IMG/VR virus record: IMGVR_UViG_3300017744_003892
Location: 1-22,856 of that record
Direction: 5' to 3' (one strand)
DNA from: a virus
Length of the DNA: 22,856 nt
This document shows, in pieces, positions 5,687 to 15,163 of this stretch. A program made the position numbers and the translations under genes. How positions within the stretch are numbered: position 1 is the first letter of the stretch; each line of letters begins with the position of its first letter. The notes under the pieces are model-generated. The model was not told where the DNA came from and made no database searches. It saw nothing but the letters and a program-made list of their open reading frames with translations.

Positions 5687-8600
5687 TTACTTCTTTTTAT
5701 TTTTATTTAACACTTGCGACGCAATGTCTAAATCACTGGTATTATTCTTTTGAATCTTATAAATGATTCCCGAACCATCCGTTGTAGACGCAAGAGTCAT
5801 ATCAGGATTATGAATGGATGTTGTGATTTCACTAATCACACGAGACTTGGTCACCGTAAAGGTATTCTCACTTTCACTTTGAAAGAAGAAATCACCAAAT
5901 CCATTCTCCTTATTCACTACATGTACAATCGGTAGTGCCTCACCTCCATCCGCTCCACCCTGAAACTTATGGTCGCTCACAATATCACTTCGTACAAGAT
6001 AGTAAGGTGTAAGCATCTTTCGTGCGAGGTGTTCTGCTTGAATACTCGCTGATGTCTGTTTCTCACTCACAACTGGTAAGAATGGTAGAGTCGTCACCGC
6101 TGCCGCGAACTTTGAGTCTTGGTCAATCATACCAATAGGCATTTGATTATTATACAGATTCGCTCCAAATTGATTAGACCTCCACTGAATAATATCACTC
6201 CCATTCACTACGGCATTCGTTGTGAGACTTCCCGATGGGTCAAAGACTATATTATCATTAATACGAGTTTGTCTCGTATCTGCCTGATTCTTTGAATTAA
6301 ACTGATTATATGAAAACCCTAATATACCCATCATAGACCTATCCCAATCTAATTCACCCACATTAAAACTATCAATGAATATACCACCATCCGCATCAAA
6401 TATCGTCCAAGGTTCTATGTTCCAGTTCATAGGAGCAAACTTCACAGGAGTCTTCTTGGCAGGTTCACTTGATAAGTCAATTTGATAAGGCATCATATCA
6501 GGTGTAAAGTCAGTACGCCTTATGCGTTTGTTCAAATACCAAACAGGCACTCCCGCATCAGTATTCACATCAGTACCATCAGGACCTCCTGCGTCAAAAT
6601 TATTCCCAGTATATTCAGGAGTATGAAGTGATGTGAACTGAAACTTACTATTATCAGGGTCAAAGACTACGGCGGGAGCAGATGCCCCGACCAATCTCTT
6701 TTGAAGGTTCTGTGCTTGTTGCCATGCTGTGAGTGTCGTATAAACCTGCGTAGATGTACCAGTATAGAATGAATGATTATTCACATTCCCATTCAAATAT
6801 CCAGCATAGAGCATTATCGCATCAGTACCATAGGCATTGAAATGAGGGTCAGGACCACAGAATCTGGAATAATTCACAACTCCATCTTTCCTCGCATTGA
6901 TATAGTAATTATCATCAGCAGGTGTTGGGACAGGACCTCCACCAGTCCAAAACTCCGCAGAAATACCTCCTATCTCACTCGTATTGAATGCGATACACTC
7001 AAAGGGAAAGGTCGCACCTGCCTCTGTCTTGTTAATCGTCCTCTTTAACGCAAATCCAAAGTACATATCATTTACTGAATCACCACCCCAAGCATTATCC
7101 TTTGCCTTCTCATCATGATAGATGAAGAGTGGTGCTGATTGCCTCTGTCCTGTGAAGTTTCCATTCGCTGTTGGGTAGGTGATTGGTTCTGCTTCATATT
7201 GGTCATCTCCAAGATTTTGATGAGTGAGAGGGTCAGGAGCGGATGGTCGGTCTTCAATATTCATATGAATAAACCGAGCATTCTTGGTATTGAGACCAAC
7301 ATTCTTAAACTGACTATTATTTTGATTCACCATACTCGTTGTAGAATCAAATAAAGTTTCATCTTCCGCTTGGGAATCAAACCATGCTTTTAATAAAACC
7401 AAGTTTTCAGGAGTCCATTCAAATTGAGTTATGATTTCACCATCTCTACCATCGGCGTAAGATAAAGCATTCATCATACGAGGATACTGTACATTTCTCC
7501 ACGATTTCAAAGGAGCATCACCCACACCAACCCAATCATCACCAGCATTATTACTAATCTGTTGACACTTCTTTAAAACTTCTCTTCCTGTATACCATAG
7601 GTCAGGTCTCTTTACACCTATCGTTTGATAGTTCCTCATATAATCCATCACTCTCAATCCATCATCAACCGCTATTGAACCCGGTACTCCTGTATTAAAT
7701 CCCGCAGGTGATACGACAGCAAGATTTGACCAGTAATTCACATAGTTCTGCTTCTCAAATGTGAATGCTGTCGCACACCCAAAACCTTTATAAGTTGAAC
7801 TATCACTCTCAATAGAGACCTCAACCTGTTCCATTCCACGAAGAGACTGTGTCGTTGGTGTCGCTCTTACTGGGACTTTACCTCCTGCCTGTCCTATGAT
7901 AGTACGGGAAGCAGACCTTTCATTGAGTTGTGTTGTAAGATTATCAGCGATGCTTTGAGGTGCTTGAAATCCTTTCTCTAATGATATTAACTTATCTTCC
8001 TTATACTTAATCCATTCACACAAACAAGGGTCTCGGGCATTATCAGTATCACCATTCACTGCGAAAATATCTCTGTTCGGTCCAGTATTATCCACATTCG
8101 CAGGGTCTCCAAAAGGGTCTTGTGTTGATTTATACTTCGTAGTGTCAGGTACGAAATATCCATTCCGTGTCCTTTCACCGAAATATTGGTCTGTTAATAC
8201 GAACAGAGTATATCTTGAATTATCATTCTTAAATTTCCAAAGTCTGCTTGTATCTTGGTCAGGTGTTTTATCTCTCATTGAGTCAAAGTTCGGTCCTAAT
8301 GGAGCAGGTGCTGTACCTTCCTTATAGTATCGTATGTCTTTATAGAGTCGTTGAATGGCATATCGGCACATCATCATACATCTTCCGTGTTGGTAGGTGT
8401 CCTCTGGTCCGTTTGAATTCTCTGGTTGAAGAGTATTCACCCATTCAGGATGATTATAATTTGAATCATTAGGGTCAAATAAGTCTTTATCAGCATCAAA
8501 TCTTCGGGGTAAATGAATATATCCCTGACCATTCGTGTTCTTATAGTATGATAATGATAGATGTACTTCATTATCCTTCAATTGATATGTCGTACTTTGA

Positions 8601-8953
8601 TTCCTAAATCCCACATATCCCGCTCCCCATGGTTCTAAACTACGAAATGGAGGATAAGGTTCATCAACTGAATCATTTGCGATATTAAAATACTTTTGAC
8701 CGAGGTCTTGAACTGTCTGTTCCACTTGATATTCAGTAATGAGATTCTTACCTGTGAGTTCAATGACACCTTGACCACACCCAACTTCACTCACAAATCC
8801 TGAATGAACAGAGATTTGGTCGCCGGGATTCACCTTAATACCTGTGCCTGTCTTACAGGTAAATTGAGAGTACTGTTCTTTATTGTTCGCTTTTCCTTCT
8901 TCACTGTTAGACCGATTACAGTCTACTAATATAGTGTCGGTATATCCTTCCAT
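5687..8953 (-). CDS. large virion-type structural protein, 1088 aa
   Basis: The largest protein here, rich in Asn, Gly, Thr, Asp and aromatics, with a beta-rich look and no membrane segment or signal peptide. Residues 37-54 (TGIKVNPGDQISVHSGFV) match residues 45-62 of the 742-aa protein. Residues 1039-1067 (ISEITTSIHNPDM, then GSGIIYKI) match that protein's 701-729, so both seem to be one family with a common beginning and end. Large proteins with such ends occur in polinton-like and algal giant viruses, I believe as virion components; a vertex, fibre or minor capsid role is inference. The frame extends 17 codons upstream to a TTG at 9004, but I start at the ATG at 8953, because an AT-rich promoter-like region with TATAAATA ends just before it. 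It directly follows the three capsid genes. Confidence 0.8.
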   Translation of the reverse strand: MEGYTDTILVDCNRSNSEEGKANNKEQYSQFTCKTGTGIKVNPGDQISVHSGFVSEVGCGQGVIELTGKNLITEYQVEQTVQDLGQKYFNIANDSVDEPYPPFRSLEPWGAGYVGFRNQSTTYQLKDNEVHLSLSYYKNTNGQGYIHLPRRFDADKDLFDPNDSNYNHPEWVNTLQPENSNGPEDTYQHGRCMMMCRYAIQRLYKDIRYYKEGTAPAPLGPNFDSMRDKTPDQDTSRLWKFKNDNSRYTLFVLTDQYFGERTRNGYFVPDTTKYKSTQDPFGDPANVDNTGPNRDIFAVNGDTDNARDPCLCEWIKYKEDKLISLEKGFQAPQSIADNLTTQLNERSASRTIIGQAGGKVPVRATPTTQSLRGMEQVEVSIESDSSTYKGFGCATAFTFEKQNYVNYWSNLAVVSPAGFNTGVPGSIAVDDGLRVMDYMRNYQTIGVKRPDLWYTGREVLKKCQQISNNAGDDWVGVGDAPLKSWRNVQYPRMMNALSYADGRDGEIITQFEWTPENLVLLKAWFDSQAEDETLFDSTTSMVNQNNSQFKNVGLNTKNARFIHMNIEDRPSAPDPLTHQNLGDDQYEAEPITYPTANGNFTGQRQSAPLFIYHDEKAKDNAWGGDSVNDMYFGFALKRTINKTEAGATFPFECIAFNTSEIGGISAEFWTGGGPVPTPADDNYYINARKDGVVNYSRFCGPDPHFNAYGTDAIMLYAGYLNGNVNNHSFYTGTSTQVYTTLTAWQQAQNLQKRLVGASAPAVVFDPDNSKFQFTSLHTPEYTGNNFDAGGPDGTDVNTDAGVPVWYLNKRIRRTDFTPDMMPYQIDLSSEPAKKTPVKFAPMNWNIEPWTIFDADGGIFIDSFNVGELDWDRSMMGILGFSYNQFNSKNQADTRQTRINDNIVFDPSGSLTTNAVVNGSDIIQWRSNQFGANLYNNQMPIGMIDQDSKFAAAVTTLPFLPVVSEKQTSASIQAEHLARKMLTPYYLVRSDIVSDHKFQGGADGGEALPIVHVVNKENGFGDFFFQSESENTFTVTKSRVISEITTSIHNPDMTLASTTDGSGIIYKIQKNNTSDLDIASQVLNKNKKK

Positions 8954-8996
8954 TATATTATTATATTTATAAATAAAATTATTAAAAAAATGAATT

Positions 8997-10640
8997 TTAA
9001 GCAAATTGAATACTCACACGACCATTTTCAAGAGTAAGTTGTTTGATAGTTTCTAACCAGACTCTCTGTAAGTATCCCGAAGCAGATGCGACAGAGTTAG
9101 ACCAAGTCATATACAGTTCAATACCACGCGAGTTAATCCTCTGGTTGTCGCCAAGTCTCCACCCAACGAAGAAAGCAGTACCTGATAAATCAGTGTCAAT
9201 GTGAGCACCGGGCGGACCAGTGAAAGATTTAGTCGCACTGGCGACTTGGAGAGACCCACCAGAGAGCGATTCACCTTCCGCAGAATAGACTTCACGAGTC
9301 GTGTACGGAGTAAGACCTTCGGTTGAAGCGGTGTTGTGAAAATGTCTCGCAGAATTATCAACATCAACGGGATATAAGAAAGTATCGTTGTATTTTAAGT
9401 TGAGAGTCGCAGTGCCATTGACATTGGCGACACTTGTCGCACCATTTGAATAGTCTCTTTCAGGAGCATCCGCTCTGTACTGTCCGTTCATCGCTCTTAA
9501 ACCGGGTGTGCGGTCTTGAACACCCATAAAGACACGAGTAATAATACGACCAGCACCTCCTACATTACGAATCAACTGGGTCGTTGGAATCTGTGCGTTA
9601 TTACCAGCGACACTGTATTTGGATAGACGATAATCAACATAGGTGAATGTGAGATTACGATTCGCATTCGCATACGCAACCATCATCTCCTGTGGGTAGT
9701 AGATGTAATCAGCAATGAGTTGAGTTTCCGTTGGGTTAATCACAGCAACACCATCGTCATGACCGGGGCAGTAGAGTCTTTCATTTTGAGCAGAAGTGAA
9801 TATTTCTAACTGGACTAACTCATCCATCATGTACAGAGGAAGTTGCTGGGTGCGTAAGAAAGGACAGAGGTCAGCAATAGAGACCTGAAAGTCAGGGACA
9901 GCACGAGCAACCGACTTCTTCAAATTAGTCCAGTATCCCGCTTTATAGATAGGATGTCCATCACCCTCCGCTGCTCCCTGTGTCGCATCTTTGTTCATAA
10001 ACTGCTCAACACCTCCTGTATCACACGAATGCTGTTGAGAGGTGAGGAGAGGACACCAACCATTGTCAATATTGATTGCTTCTGCTTCGGTGTTTGCCGG
10101 TGCCATCACACCATCGCTGACAGTCGCGTTATTAGGGTTAGAACCCGCCCAACCGAACTGAAAGTTTGCTGCTGGGTCAACCGTGTTGTCCTTGTATTCA
10201 AAACCATATGCCATGATTCTTGAAGTGAGGTACTGTTCTCTTTCTTTATACGCTTCCTGTGAAACGAAGAGACCTTTGTATGCCATGAACTGATTGAAAT
10301 CATCAATTTCACATACGGTCTTCGCACCAATCGTTAGGCGTACTCTCTGGATAAGAGCATATAATCCAACATTGATAGGGAGACATGAGTTTTGGTTCGC
10401 ATTCGTGAAACCGAACTTAATCTTTGACATAGAGTGAAGAATACCTTTATTCTGGAAGGCGAATCTAATGAAAGTATCATTCTGGACGACAGGGTCAAGA
10501 ATATCAGTAAGAACATCCATACTTGTATCCGTAGGGATTGCTCCTATCTTTAAAAGGTCGGGGATTTGGTTGGAGGAACTGACGGCAGGTTCAACTTTAC
10601 TCATTTGAGAATCTTGATTTGGGTTGTACGATTGAGACAT
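8997..10640 (-). CDS. double-jelly-roll major capsid paralog C, 547 aa
   Basis: It shares ordered motifs with the two upstream capsid genes. First, LYALIQRVRLTIG...VCEIDDFNQF (93-118), strand plus helix then FN, comparable to YN in the others. Second, LPLYMMDELVQLEIF (267-281), comparable to the P...GL..EI..L motif. Third, LKYNDTFLYPVDVDN (415-429), the N...YP strand of the second barrel. Fourth, a closing strand KQLTLENGRVSIQF (533-546). Length suits a double-jelly-roll subunit (about 450-650 residues). Residues 486-512 (GTAFFVGWRLG, NSRGIELYMTW) also look typical of the second barrel. It would form trimeric capsomers in the icosahedral shell. Which of the three paralogs dominates cannot be told. 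A conserved AAAATTTTAAAA box precedes it. The N-terminal 50 residues are polar and may be an internal arm. Confidence 0.82.
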   Translation of the reverse strand: MSQSYNPNQDSQMSKVEPAVSSSNQIPDLLKIGAIPTDTSMDVLTDILDPVVQNDTFIRFAFQNKGILHSMSKIKFGFTNANQNSCLPINVGLYALIQRVRLTIGAKTVCEIDDFNQFMAYKGLFVSQEAYKEREQYLTSRIMAYGFEYKDNTVDPAANFQFGWAGSNPNNATVSDGVMAPANTEAEAINIDNGWCPLLTSQQHSCDTGGVEQFMNKDATQGAAEGDGHPIYKAGYWTNLKKSVARAVPDFQVSIADLCPFLRTQQLPLYMMDELVQLEIFTSAQNERLYCPGHDDGVAVINPTETQLIADYIYYPQEMMVAYANANRNLTFTYVDYRLSKYSVAGNNAQIPTTQLIRNVGGAGRIITRVFMGVQDRTPGLRAMNGQYRADAPERDYSNGATSVANVNGTATLNLKYNDTFLYPVDVDNSARHFHNTASTEGLTPYTTREVYSAEGESLSGGSLQVASATKSFTGPPGAHIDTDLSGTAFFVGWRLGDNQRINSRGIELYMTWSNSVASASGYLQRVWLETIKQLTLENGRVSIQFA

Positions 10641-10659
10641 TTTTAATATAGATATATTA

Positions 10660-10671
10660 AAAATTTTAAAA
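10660..10671 (-). promoter_or_regulatory. AAAATTTTAAAA box before capsid paralog C
   Basis: A 12-bp AAAATTTTAAAA word about 20 nt upstream of the ATG at 10640. The same word precedes capsid genes A and B. It is a candidate late promoter element, but AT-richness lowers certainty. Confidence 0.4.
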
Positions 10672-10703
10672 AACTAATTTAAAAAAATTGAGAAGAGGTC
10701 TCT

Positions 10704-12077
10704 CTACGAAACTACCTGAACACCACCATCATTAAAGACAAGTGTGTTCTTGGCGTGAATGAATAGGTATACCGAGTGAGGTACATCTTGGGTGATTCCC
10801 GTTTCTAACTGGACACCCCAGTTCTCCGTGGAGAAATCCTGACCTTCATCACTAATACTATCATAGTTCACACCAACACCGAAAACAGAACCACCTTCGG
10901 CAACAGTCTTGTCAAATCCACCAACGAGTGCCTGTTGCGAAAGACTTCCAATAGGACAATCAAGGAAAGTGTTGTTCGTAGATGCCATGGAGCGACCAAT
11001 TTGACTGAAACCTCTTACAGCATCCATAAAGTTCCTTTGGAGTGCTGGGTCAACAGAGTTATTTTGATTGTGATTACCGACAACAGTGTTCGGTAATCCT
11101 TGCTGAATCGTGTCAAGGTTGTATTCTAATGGGAAACGCTGACCACCTTTCATGAAGACCGCCTGTTTGATAGGAGCAACCGAGTTGGTGGAAGAATCCT
11201 CATCCAAATAATTATTCGTACCTCCTACAAGAACACTTGTCGCCATACCGTCTTGTCTTAAATTGTTAATGTTCTGGGCAGGTAAGAAACTCATAAATGC
11301 CCCTAATACTCTTGATAGACCAAGATTGAAGTTAATGATGGCGTTAGATGAGTTAATAGAGGTGTAGTACGATGAAACTGACTTGTATTCAAATGTACCC
11401 GATGTATCACTATCCATCGCAGTCGCTTCGGCAACGAGTCTCACATCTTCTAATTCATAGTAAGCGTTCGCAAGACCAACTGAACCATCCTGTGTGTATA
11501 AGACATTGTTATCAGGAGCGAGGTGAATCTCAACCAAGAGACCCTTTGTCGCTGCTAATGGGACTGCCTGAACACCATTGAAGAGACCACATGGCAGATG
11601 ACAGCAGAAGGAGTTGCCCGAACCACGCTGGGAAGGGATGGCAAGTACTGAATCTTTGAAACACTTAAAGTTAGGCATAATGAGGGCAGTCTCACTTAAA
11701 TGCCCGATTCCATCTTCTAATGAGTTTAGGACTGGAATGAAAGAGGAACAGAACCTGTTGTAATGCTTAATGTGTTCTATGGTTTGATGAGTAATTTGAG
11801 ATTTGATGACAAGTTGGTCAATGATAGAGTATACACCTAATCTGTTGTTCTGGAAGGTTTCATCAGTTTTGAGAACATATGACCCAGCACCCGCACCTGT
11901 ATCATTTCTTACGCGATACTTACCGACGAGTCTTACAGTACGACCTAATAGTGCTCTCTGCTGTTCGCCTATAATGAACTGAATAATAGGATTCCCATTT
12001 TTGTAGGAGATAGTTCCCGACGACGCGACATTGGAAGGAACGATTTCAAGATTTACGGTTGGTTGTTGGTTTGACAT
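10704..12077 (-). CDS. double-jelly-roll major capsid paralog B, 457 aa
   Basis: Probably the most compact capsid subunit. Motifs in order: YSIIDQLVIKS...IEHIKHYNRF (83-109); LPCGLF then VPLAATKGLLVEIHLAP (161-188); YYELEDVRLV (206-215); NLGLSRVLGAF (251-261), starting the second barrel; QRFPLEYNLD (313-322); and closing strand NTLVFNDGGVQVV (444-456). LPxGLF...GLxxEIxL and YxxxDVxLV are shared almost point by point with paralog A. These strand patterns fit a double-jelly-roll subunit forming pseudo-hexameric trimers. A helical, Asn/Gln-rich stretch (328-365) is unique. It sits between paralogs A and C, 58 and 63 bp from each, and has its own AAAATTTTAAAA box. The alternative is a minor capsid or penton-like derivative, since it is the shortest of the three. 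Confidence 0.83.
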   Translation of the reverse strand: MSNQQPTVNLEIVPSNVASSGTISYKNGNPIIQFIIGEQQRALLGRTVRLVGKYRVRNDTGAGAGSYVLKTDETFQNNRLGVYSIIDQLVIKSQITHQTIEHIKHYNRFCSSFIPVLNSLEDGIGHLSETALIMPNFKCFKDSVLAIPSQRGSGNSFCCHLPCGLFNGVQAVPLAATKGLLVEIHLAPDNNVLYTQDGSVGLANAYYELEDVRLVAEATAMDSDTSGTFEYKSVSSYYTSINSSNAIINFNLGLSRVLGAFMSFLPAQNINNLRQDGMATSVLVGGTNNYLDEDSSTNSVAPIKQAVFMKGGQRFPLEYNLDTIQQGLPNTVVGNHNQNNSVDPALQRNFMDAVRGFSQIGRSMASTNNTFLDCPIGSLSQQALVGGFDKTVAEGGSVFGVGVNYDSISDEGQDFSTENWGVQLETGITQDVPHSVYLFIHAKNTLVFNDGGVQVVS

Positions 12078-12113
12078 TCTTTTATGACAGACTTATAAAA
12101 AAAAATTATAAAT

Positions 12114-12125
12114 AAAATTTTAAAA
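12114..12125 (-). promoter_or_regulatory. AAAATTTTAAAA box before capsid paralog B
   Basis: Exact 12-bp word, 37 nt upstream of the ATG at 12077, with a TTATAAATA/TATA-like stretch between. See the copies at 10660 and 14181. Confidence 0.4.
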
Positions 12126-12135
12126 AAAAGAGTTT

Positions 12136-14160
12136 TTAAACTTGAAGACTAATTTGATTACCTTTGATTACTATTCTGCGTATGTGATGGACGAAGTTCA
12201 TCCATAACTTGTTCTTGACCGGTTGAAGTCCAGCATCCGTTTCAGTATATTCAATCTGTAAATTGAAGTCTTTACCAGTCGTATCATAAGTTCCATCCTG
12301 TAATGATAGAGCACGACCAATGACCGCATTCTCGTGATACTTTCTAAACGATAGAGGGCGTACACCACAGACCGCAAGTGCCTTCTCTAACTCAATGAGC
12401 GGTTGCTGTCCAATGGAAGTCTTGTTCGCAATCTTACGAGTACTTACAGGACGACTTGGATTCAACTGACCATTGTAGAACCACTGATATTGGGTCGCAT
12501 TGTCCCAAATACCAACGAGTCCCGAACGAACGGAACAGATGGATTGGTCAAGACAACCCTGCGGACCATCCGTACCTGAACCATGGTCATCTTCCTTATT
12601 AGGAGGAGTCTCAACATAGGTACAACCAGTACTATCAGGTATGACATCGGCAGTATTACCTGAACCATTAGCATTTAACATACCCAGTTCTTGACCACCA
12701 TATCCCGAGATTTGAACATAATCAGGATAGACCTGTGCGTCAGTGGGTACTGATAGAATACCTCTCGCTCTCGTTTGATTGAGTGGGAGTCTTATGTTCG
12801 CAACAACATCACTCGCAAGTTGAGAGTACTTGTAGTTAGTGGCAGATAAGAAGTCATAATTAATCGTACCTCCTGATTTCATCATAGACATCATCTTTCT
12901 TACATATCCCTGAGGCATCTCTAACTTCTGTAAGACGAGATTGACATCGCTGACCTGATAGGAAGCACCTGTGAATCCACCAACAAGTGTTGGTTCAAGT
13001 CCTGCTGCCACCGAAGTAGAGACAAGACCGAACTTACCAAGAGTACCCGTCACATCAATACCCGAACTATTCTTCATAGTTTTATCTAATCCTACTTTAA
13101 TCATACCATAGTATCCTCCCGCGACAGTCGTAGGTTTGGTTGAATCACCGACCGCCCAACCAATAGACTTAATCTTACAGAAGTCATTACCCGAACCAGC
13201 ATTGTCTTCAACCTTGACGACCTGCTGTGATTTGACAGCAAGAATGTCAATCTGCGTATCACAGATTTCAAATGTTTCACCAACAACAAGAGGGAAGTTG
13301 GATAAGTCAGTCATGTTATTATCACGCTTGACATAGATAGTATCAGTTGTCTTGGTGTTCGCCCAAATCTGTGCTGCTCCTGATAAATCACCGACGTCAT
13401 GACCACTGATAGAGTGGAAGATGGGTACAGAGCGGAAACCTCTTACACGAGAGACTTGGTCTAACTGTCTTAAACATTTCGGGGCATCTTCCAGTAATAT
13501 TTCTATACGAAGACCTTCCGTCAACATCGCGGGGAAGACACGGTCATTGGAGAATATACCGGTATTGATAGGAAGTAAACACTTAACTTCATTTTGACCT
13601 ACATTCGCTTTCGCAGTTCCAGAGACACTTCCATTGTAGGCATCACTGAACTCCGTTTTCACAGGTTGGAGTTGCGAGAGACCCCATGTATAAGGTTGAA
13701 AGTATGGGTTATGCCCGACATTATTCAAATCACTCTTTCTTACACCACGAGTGTTGCGACACGCCTGTGAGAAGTAAGTACTCCCTTCGGTCAATGCCCG
13801 TTTCTTTCTAATCGTATCATCACTTTCGTAATCATACTTAATAGCAGTAAGAGTGTTGTAATTTTGGATTTCTTCAAGTAAAACGCCTCCTGCTCCTCCC
13901 GAGTAGATGCGAATGTCTTTGATTAAGACCTGTCCTCCTAATTCTGCGTCTAATTGAAGACGAGTCGGGGCAGTTGGTAAGGTGTTAATATTGACCGTCC
14001 ATTCAAGGTACGATTCTTTCGGTTGGAAGAAACCAACAGAGTTGGCGGGGATGTTGATGTGGATTAGACCTCCGTCATTGAAGGTAAGACCATTCTCGGC
14101 GGGGATTTTGACTTTTGTTTGGACGATAGGGATTTTATCATCGGTGGACCAGAAACTCAT
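12136..14160 (-). CDS. double-jelly-roll major capsid paralog A, 674 aa, with insertion
   Basis: The motif order matches paralog B: VLIKDIRIYSGG...LLEEIQNYNTL (78-104); LPINTGIF then GLRIEILLEDA (196-226); YQVSDVNLVLQ (401-411); the second-barrel start IRLPLNQTRARGILSV (456-471); FYNGQLNPSRPVS (561-573), the N-x-P strand typical of these capsids; and closing RRIVIKGNQISLQ (661-673). Between the second and third motifs paralog A has about 175 residues where B has about 18, so an extra beta-rich domain (about 235-395) is inserted in the first barrel region and probably faces the particle exterior. The NGxxxPsRPv motif and its position just after the ATPase and the 319-aa gene make it a good candidate for the principal major capsid protein. 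N-terminal residues 34-56 (HINIPANSVGFFQPKESYLEW) form a clear barrel strand pair. Confidence 0.87.
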   Translation of the reverse strand: MSFWSTDDKIPIVQTKVKIPAENGLTFNDGGLIHINIPANSVGFFQPKESYLEWTVNINTLPTAPTRLQLDAELGGQVLIKDIRIYSGGAGGVLLEEIQNYNTLTAIKYDYESDDTIRKKRALTEGSTYFSQACRNTRGVRKSDLNNVGHNPYFQPYTWGLSQLQPVKTEFSDAYNGSVSGTAKANVGQNEVKCLLPINTGIFSNDRVFPAMLTEGLRIEILLEDAPKCLRQLDQVSRVRGFRSVPIFHSISGHDVGDLSGAAQIWANTKTTDTIYVKRDNNMTDLSNFPLVVGETFEICDTQIDILAVKSQQVVKVEDNAGSGNDFCKIKSIGWAVGDSTKPTTVAGGYYGMIKVGLDKTMKNSSGIDVTGTLGKFGLVSTSVAAGLEPTLVGGFTGASYQVSDVNLVLQKLEMPQGYVRKMMSMMKSGGTINYDFLSATNYKYSQLASDVVANIRLPLNQTRARGILSVPTDAQVYPDYVQISGYGGQELGMLNANGSGNTADVIPDSTGCTYVETPPNKEDDHGSGTDGPQGCLDQSICSVRSGLVGIWDNATQYQWFYNGQLNPSRPVSTRKIANKTSIGQQPLIELEKALAVCGVRPLSFRKYHENAVIGRALSLQDGTYDTTGKDFNLQIEYTETDAGLQPVKNKLWMNFVHHIRRIVIKGNQISLQV

Positions 14161-14180
14161 TTTTAATTATGAGTTATAAA

Positions 14181-14192
14181 AAAATTTTAAAA
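14181..14192 (-). promoter_or_regulatory. AAAATTTTAAAA box before capsid paralog A
   Basis: Exact 12-bp word 21 nt upstream of the ATG at 14160, followed by TTATAA. It belongs with the boxes at 10660 and 12114. Confidence 0.4.
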
Positions 14193-14203
14193 TAAAAAAA
14201 AAA

Positions 14204-15163
14204 TTAAAATACTGCGACACCCGAACTTTGAGGTCTTGCTGATTGAGTACTTTGTGCGACTTGTCCTGTTGAGGCAACAGAAACAGGAGCATCTTGTTTC
14301 GCAACCGCCTCTTGCTGTGCGACTCTTTGCTTCTGTTGGTCCATGAGACCTCCTGACTTGGTCTTTTCAAACTCTGGTTTTGCTTCATCTCCTTCATAGT
14401 TTTCATATGACGAAGCAATATTGAGACCAACAGCAAGAGGAGTGAAGATAGGAACTGCCATACTTACAGCATCAACGATTCCTCCCGCAATCCCAAGTAT
14501 GTTTCCTCTCTTCTGTTGAGCATCCATCGTACTATATGAACCAGCAATATCTTTCACGATGTCCACACCTGCGACCGCTACACCTAATCCATGTCCTACA
14601 ACATCACCAATCGCTGCTGCTGACTTACCACTCTCCCCAGCAACCTCCGCGACCCTTGATATGATACGAGGTATTCCACTCGCTGCCTTTGTAGTTGCTT
14701 CACCTTCTTCTCCTATTTGACCCACTCTTTCAGCAAGTTCACCATAAGTCTTGGATGCTTCGCTTGACTGGAAGGAAGGACTCACAAAGGTTTTAAAAGT
14801 CCCCATCTTTCCCACTTCACCTGACGCATTCGCAACAGCACGGTCATACTCTGCCGAAGTACCTGCGTTTTGAAGGACTTGCTCACCTGCCTGAGCACCT
14901 GCTCTGCCTTTTGCGAGTGTTCTTGCCCTTTGTACCGACCCTTGAAGTCTCCTTGCGTCTCCAATCATTGTGAAAGTATCCTTTGTATCCATACCTAAAT
15001 CTTCTTCTTTATCAGTGGTTCTTTGACCTCTTAAATCTTGAAGTGAGTTCTGTGTCTGTTGTTTGATATTGCCTATATTGTTGTTAATCGTGCGTCTTGT
15101 TGCCTCTGCTTGATGGAGGAGTGAATTACCCATTCCTAACATACTTGATGCTCTTTCGTCCAT
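14204..15163 (-). CDS. Ala/Gly-rich hydrophobic virion-type protein, 319 aa
   Basis: A 319-residue protein. The N-terminal third is polar and helical (Gln/Arg-rich to about residue 95); the middle is Ala/Glu/Gly-rich. Two hydrophobic Gly/Ala-rich segments, 184-206 (AIGDVVGHGLGVAVAGVDIV) and 219-252 (a GNILGIAGGIVDAVSMAVPI core), are separated by a short polar loop and look like a glycine-zipper hairpin able to enter a membrane. The tail (290-319) is Gln/Ser/Ala-rich and ends SSGVAVF. Similar hydrophobic hairpin proteins sit next to the capsid and ATPase genes in polinton-like viruses. A role in an internal membrane, or in membrane penetration at entry, is inferred, not shown. Its ATG follows the ATPase stop codon directly (TAA-ATG), the tightest junction in the block, so the two may share a transcript. 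Confidence 0.72.
   Translation of the reverse strand: MDERASSMLGMGNSLLHQAEATRRTINNNIGNIKQQTQNSLQDLRGQRTTDKEEDLGMDTKDTFTMIGDARRLQGSVQRARTLAKGRAGAQAGEQVLQNAGTSAEYDRAVANASGEVGKMGTFKTFVSPSFQSSEASKTYGELAERVGQIGEEGEATTKAASGIPRIISRVAEVAGESGKSAAAIGDVVGHGLGVAVAGVDIVKDIAGSYSTMDAQQKRGNILGIAGGIVDAVSMAVPIFTPLAVGLNIASSYENYEGDEAKPEFEKTKSGGLMDQQKQRVAQQEAVAKQDAPVSVASTGQVAQSTQSARPQSSGVAVF

Noticed and set aside
8954-9004. Extension of the 1088-aa gene to a TTG at 9004
   Set aside because: It would overlap the capsid paralog C end by 8 bp and translate an AT-rich promoter-like stretch (KIHFFNNFIYKYNN); the ATG at 8953 is better.
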